Positions 3,874-6,034 of a DNA stretch of 6,034 nt are shown here, one piece after another (the first letter of the stretch is position 1; the number at the start of each line of letters is the position of its first letter). Position numbers and translations under genes: made by a program. Below the pieces are notes generated by a model. The model did not search any database. It was not told the origin of the DNA and saw only the letters and a program-made list of their open reading frames with translations. The stretch comes from Sphingobacterium sp. (GTDB lineage: Bacteria > Bacteroidota > Bacteroidia > SpSt-205), in contig JAPYWM010000086.1 in NCBI GenBank assembly GCA_028276345.1, positions 1-6,034 of the forward strand, written 5' to 3'.

Positions 3874-6034
3874 AAGACCGCGTAAGGACAATTGGTGCAG
3901 AGCCTTTCATGAGGGGTCATGGGAAAAAGCTCGGCAGCCGTCTGGCGGGGATTTTCTCCAGAGGCGCCCAAAAGGGCCTGATAAACCGCCTGGTGCCGAT
4001 TCACTACCAGGTCAAAGGTAGCTTGCCAGAGCGCCCGAACGCTTGCGCGCTCGGCATCTGCGAGCCGATACAGAGCATGATCGGCATCGCTCAGAGCGCT
4101 CGCCACAATCAAACTAAACGAGTCGGGGAAGTTCATCACATAGGTGAAAGCCTGTAGGTCAATGGTGGAGACGAGCTTTTCAGGTGGGGCGGCTTCCCCG
4201 CGCAGCCACCGGAGGGCGTTTTTCCAGGGGTCCAGAAGTTTACTGAGCTGGCCGGCCTGCTTGGGGATAGAGCCTGTCTTGTAGTCCAGGGCGAGGAGGG
4301 GGGTGTTTTGCTCATCCATAATCACAAGGTCTAATCGCCCTCGGATAGTAGGCTCTGGGTGGGGGGCTACGGCATCTATCCAGACTTCGGGATAAAGTCG
4401 GAGGGGCGTAGTCAGGGGAATGTGCTTTTCTTGGAGGTAGTTCTGGATGTGTTTGTAGAAGAGGGCGCCGCTGTCGGCCCAGAGACGAAGGTAGAGGCGG
4501 GCTTCTGGGTGCTGGGAGAGAGGCGGTAGTTGAAAGGACTTGCCGCGCTGCGCTTGATAGTAGGCCCTACGTAAGATGCGATAGAGCCGTTCCCGTTTCC
4601 AGAGCCGCTGGAGGAGAGACAAGTGAGAGAGGGAAAGCGGCGGGGGATTGGGATTGGCGGATCCCACGAGGGCAAAGCGCAGCCCTTCATGGAGCCAGGT
4701 ACCCCAGAAGGCCGGCAGGGAAAGCCTTTCCTCTTGGAGGTTGGCGATTTTAGCGAGGTAGTACTGCCGGGGGCATCGGAGAAAAGTAGAGACACTCGAG
4801 GGAGAGAGCGCTTGCGGGGCAGATAACTGGGAAAAGAGCTTCGGCTCCGGCAAAGGAAGGGGCGGGGCCGGCGCTATCCCGACCGGCGTGGTAGCCCGAG
4901 ATGGCGGCTGATTGGCGGCGATGTGCCACACTTCGGAAAGACAAGGGTACTTTTTGGGCAGGTACTGGAGGAGATTTTCTAAGGGGGATTGGTTTTCTGG
5001 GCCGGCAAGCTGGTAGAGGTGGGTTTCCTGCGCACCATACAGGAGGAGAAGTAAGAGGCGCCAGGCGGTGTGGCTTCGGTAGGTGGGTGGGTAATACCTT
5101 CGTCGGAGGGGCGCCGGGAGGAAGCTCGGCCGAAACCAGGGTCCCAGCGGCTCCCGGGCCGGCAAAACGATAAATAGCTTTTCGTAGGCAAGGCCGGAAA
5201 TCTGCGCCAGGGTGCCGATGAGGAGGTTCTGGGAAATAGCTGGCTCTGCGCCGGGTATCGGCCTGCGCCCCAAAAAGCGCAAAAACTCCATAAATGCCGT
5301 CAGCGCTCTGTCCTTATCCTTCTCGTAAAAGAGCCGGTATAGTAAAAGGACTTCTTTATCGGCGGCGTCGAGATTATCGGGGACTTTCAGGGTATCGGGG
5401 TGAGGGATTGTACCCTTCTGGTAGGCGCTCTGGAGGGCGGCGCCGATAGACGTATCCAGGAGGGTGGGCTGGCCCGGGAGGGTTATGGGGAGTCCCGCTT
5501 CTGTCGAAAGATGCCCTAAGAGGGGTTGGACTTTGGCGTCACCGACCCACAGGCCCGTGAGGGCTTCCTGCGTGGCGGCATGCGCGATCGCCTGCGCTGC
5601 CTCTTCTAAAAGCTCTGTCAGGGTGCGATAACGGTTGTGGAAGAAGATAGTTCGGCGCTGAGCGGGCTGGAAAGTCCGGTGTAAGGGGAGGTCCGGCAGC
5701 AGTGCGGCACGCTCAGAGGCGGTCCAGAGCGGCTCCCCGAGGCAGGTTCGGAGCACCTCGGTATCCCATCCCCACATCTGCGCCCGCCCTTGGCTGACCT
5801 GATAACGTATCCACTGGTCAATCCGCGGCGCTGGGCTAAAGATATTCCACAAAACAACGACTTCATCCAGAGGCTCTTTCGTGAAAAGCTCTTCGCCGAG
5901 GACTTTGTGCTTTTTCTGCCAGAGGTAGGTGAGGAATTTTTCGGCAAGGGTGGGGATGCGTTCGTACAAGGCTTTGATGAGGGGGCCGGGATAAGAGCGG
6001 GGCAGCTGCAAAACGTCCAGCCAGGGAAGGCTCT
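3858..6034 (-). CDS. AddB-like PD-(D/E)XK nuclease with Fe-S cysteine set, 5' end outside the window
   Basis: The reading frame is open to the right edge, so the N-terminus is missing; the TTG at 6011 is probably not the true start because in-frame codons (SLPWLDV) continue beyond it. Residues below count from 6011 as 1. The C-terminal part (401-717) is a RecB/AddB-type nuclease domain (PF12705 type): SPSSVSTFLRCPRQYY (403-418), HEG with His441, GRLDLV with Asp561, LDYKTG with Asp576 and Lys578, and Gln620/Tyr624. Cys413 plus Cys705, Cys708 and Cys714 (CxxCxxxxxC) match the four-cysteine iron-sulfur cluster of AddB and Cas4-like nucleases. Residues about 264-345 resemble the helicase C-terminal region of AddB-like proteins, but no intact ATPase motif is visible. 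The likely role is processing of double-strand DNA ends for recombination, together with an AddA helicase-nuclease not in this window. The TAA stop lies inside the transporter gene. The symbol addB is plausible but left blank because the N-terminus is unseen. Confidence 0.85.
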   Translation of the reverse strand, partial: SLPWLDVLQLPRSYPGPLIKALYERIPTLAEKFLTYLWQKKHKVLGEELFTKEPLDEVVVLWNIFSPAPRIDQWIRYQVSQGRAQMWGWDTEVLRTCLGEPLWTASERAALLPDLPLHRTFQPAQRRTIFFHNRYRTLTELLEEAAQAIAHAATQEALTGLWVGDAKVQPLLGHLSTEAGLPITLPGQPTLLDTSIGAALQSAYQKGTIPHPDTLKVPDNLDAADKEVLLLYRLFYEKDKDRALTAFMEFLRFLGRRPIPGAEPAISQNLLIGTLAQISGLAYEKLFIVLPAREPLGPWFRPSFLPAPLRRRYYPPTYRSHTAWRLLLLLLYGAQETHLYQLAGPENQSPLENLLQYLPKKYPCLSEVWHIAANQPPSRATTPVGIAPAPPLPLPEPKLFSQLSAPQALSPSSVSTFLRCPRQYYLAKIANLQEERLSLPAFWGTWLHEGLRFALVGSANPNPPPLSLSHLSLLQRLWKRERLYRILRRAYYQAQRGKSFQLPPLSQHPEARLYLRLWADSGALFYKHIQNYLQEKHIPLTTPLRLYPEVWIDAVAPHPEPTIRGRLDLVIMDEQNTPLLALDYKTGSIPKQAGQLSKLLDPWKNALRWLRGEAAPPEKLVSTIDLQAFTYVMNFPDSFSLIVASALSDADHALYRLADAERASVRALWQATFDLVVNRHQAVYQALLGASGENPRQTAAELFPMTPHERLCTNCPYAVLCQRL

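Noticed and set aside
4013..4020. A fourth TAnnTTTG match (TACCTTTG on the minus strand).
   Set aside because: It lies inside the nuclease coding sequence, encodes ordinary codons of the C-terminal domain, and has no ATG four bases downstream; most likely chance.
4412..4795. A minus-strand open frame of 127 codons inside the nuclease gene.
   Set aside because: The product is rich in Ser, Pro and Thr and lies within a well-supported frame of the same strand; this is typical of an out-of-frame shadow in GC-rich DNA.

Overview
The window looks like ordinary chromosomal core sequence from a GC-rich member of the Bacteroidota. Three things support this. One gene encodes a secreted protein with a C-terminal type IX secretion (T9SS) sorting domain. 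Three genes are preceded by the Bacteroidota-type -7 promoter box TAnnTTTG. No gene start in the window has a convincing Shine-Dalgarno sequence, as is usual in this phylum. No mobile element, CRISPR array, rRNA, tRNA or phage gene was seen. The sequence is almost entirely coding: the only gene-free stretches are 288-337 (50 bp) and 2509-2521 (13 bp).

Left part (1-1270): the N-terminal third of a band of metE (cobalamin-independent methionine synthase, minus strand, running off the left edge) is divergent from a lipoprotein of the class III ABC substrate-binding family (plus strand, 338-1270). Their starts are 50 bp apart. Each is preceded by the same box, TACTTTTG, placed exactly four bases before its ATG, which suggests leaderless transcripts from back-to-back promoters.

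Right part (6034 down to 1223, all minus strand): a tightly packed run of an AddB-like PD-(D/E)XK nuclease with an iron-sulfur cysteine set (5' end outside the window), an EamA-type ten-helix transporter, tadA (tRNA adenosine deaminase), a T9SS-secreted protein of unknown function, and a small DUF2905 membrane protein. Neighbours overlap by 16, 4 and 1 bp, except for a 13-bp gap before the secreted-protein gene. That gap is almost nothing but a third TAnnTTTG-N4-ATG promoter, so the last two genes probably also have their own promoter. The DUF2905 gene and the plus-strand lipoprotein gene converge and overlap by 48 bp at their 3' ends.

The genes do not form one obvious pathway: methionine synthesis, solute binding, DNA repair, transport and tRNA modification lie side by side. 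The most notable signal is the repeated promoter/start-codon architecture, seen at all three genes that can head a transcription unit in the window. I do not see an undescribed multi-gene system here.
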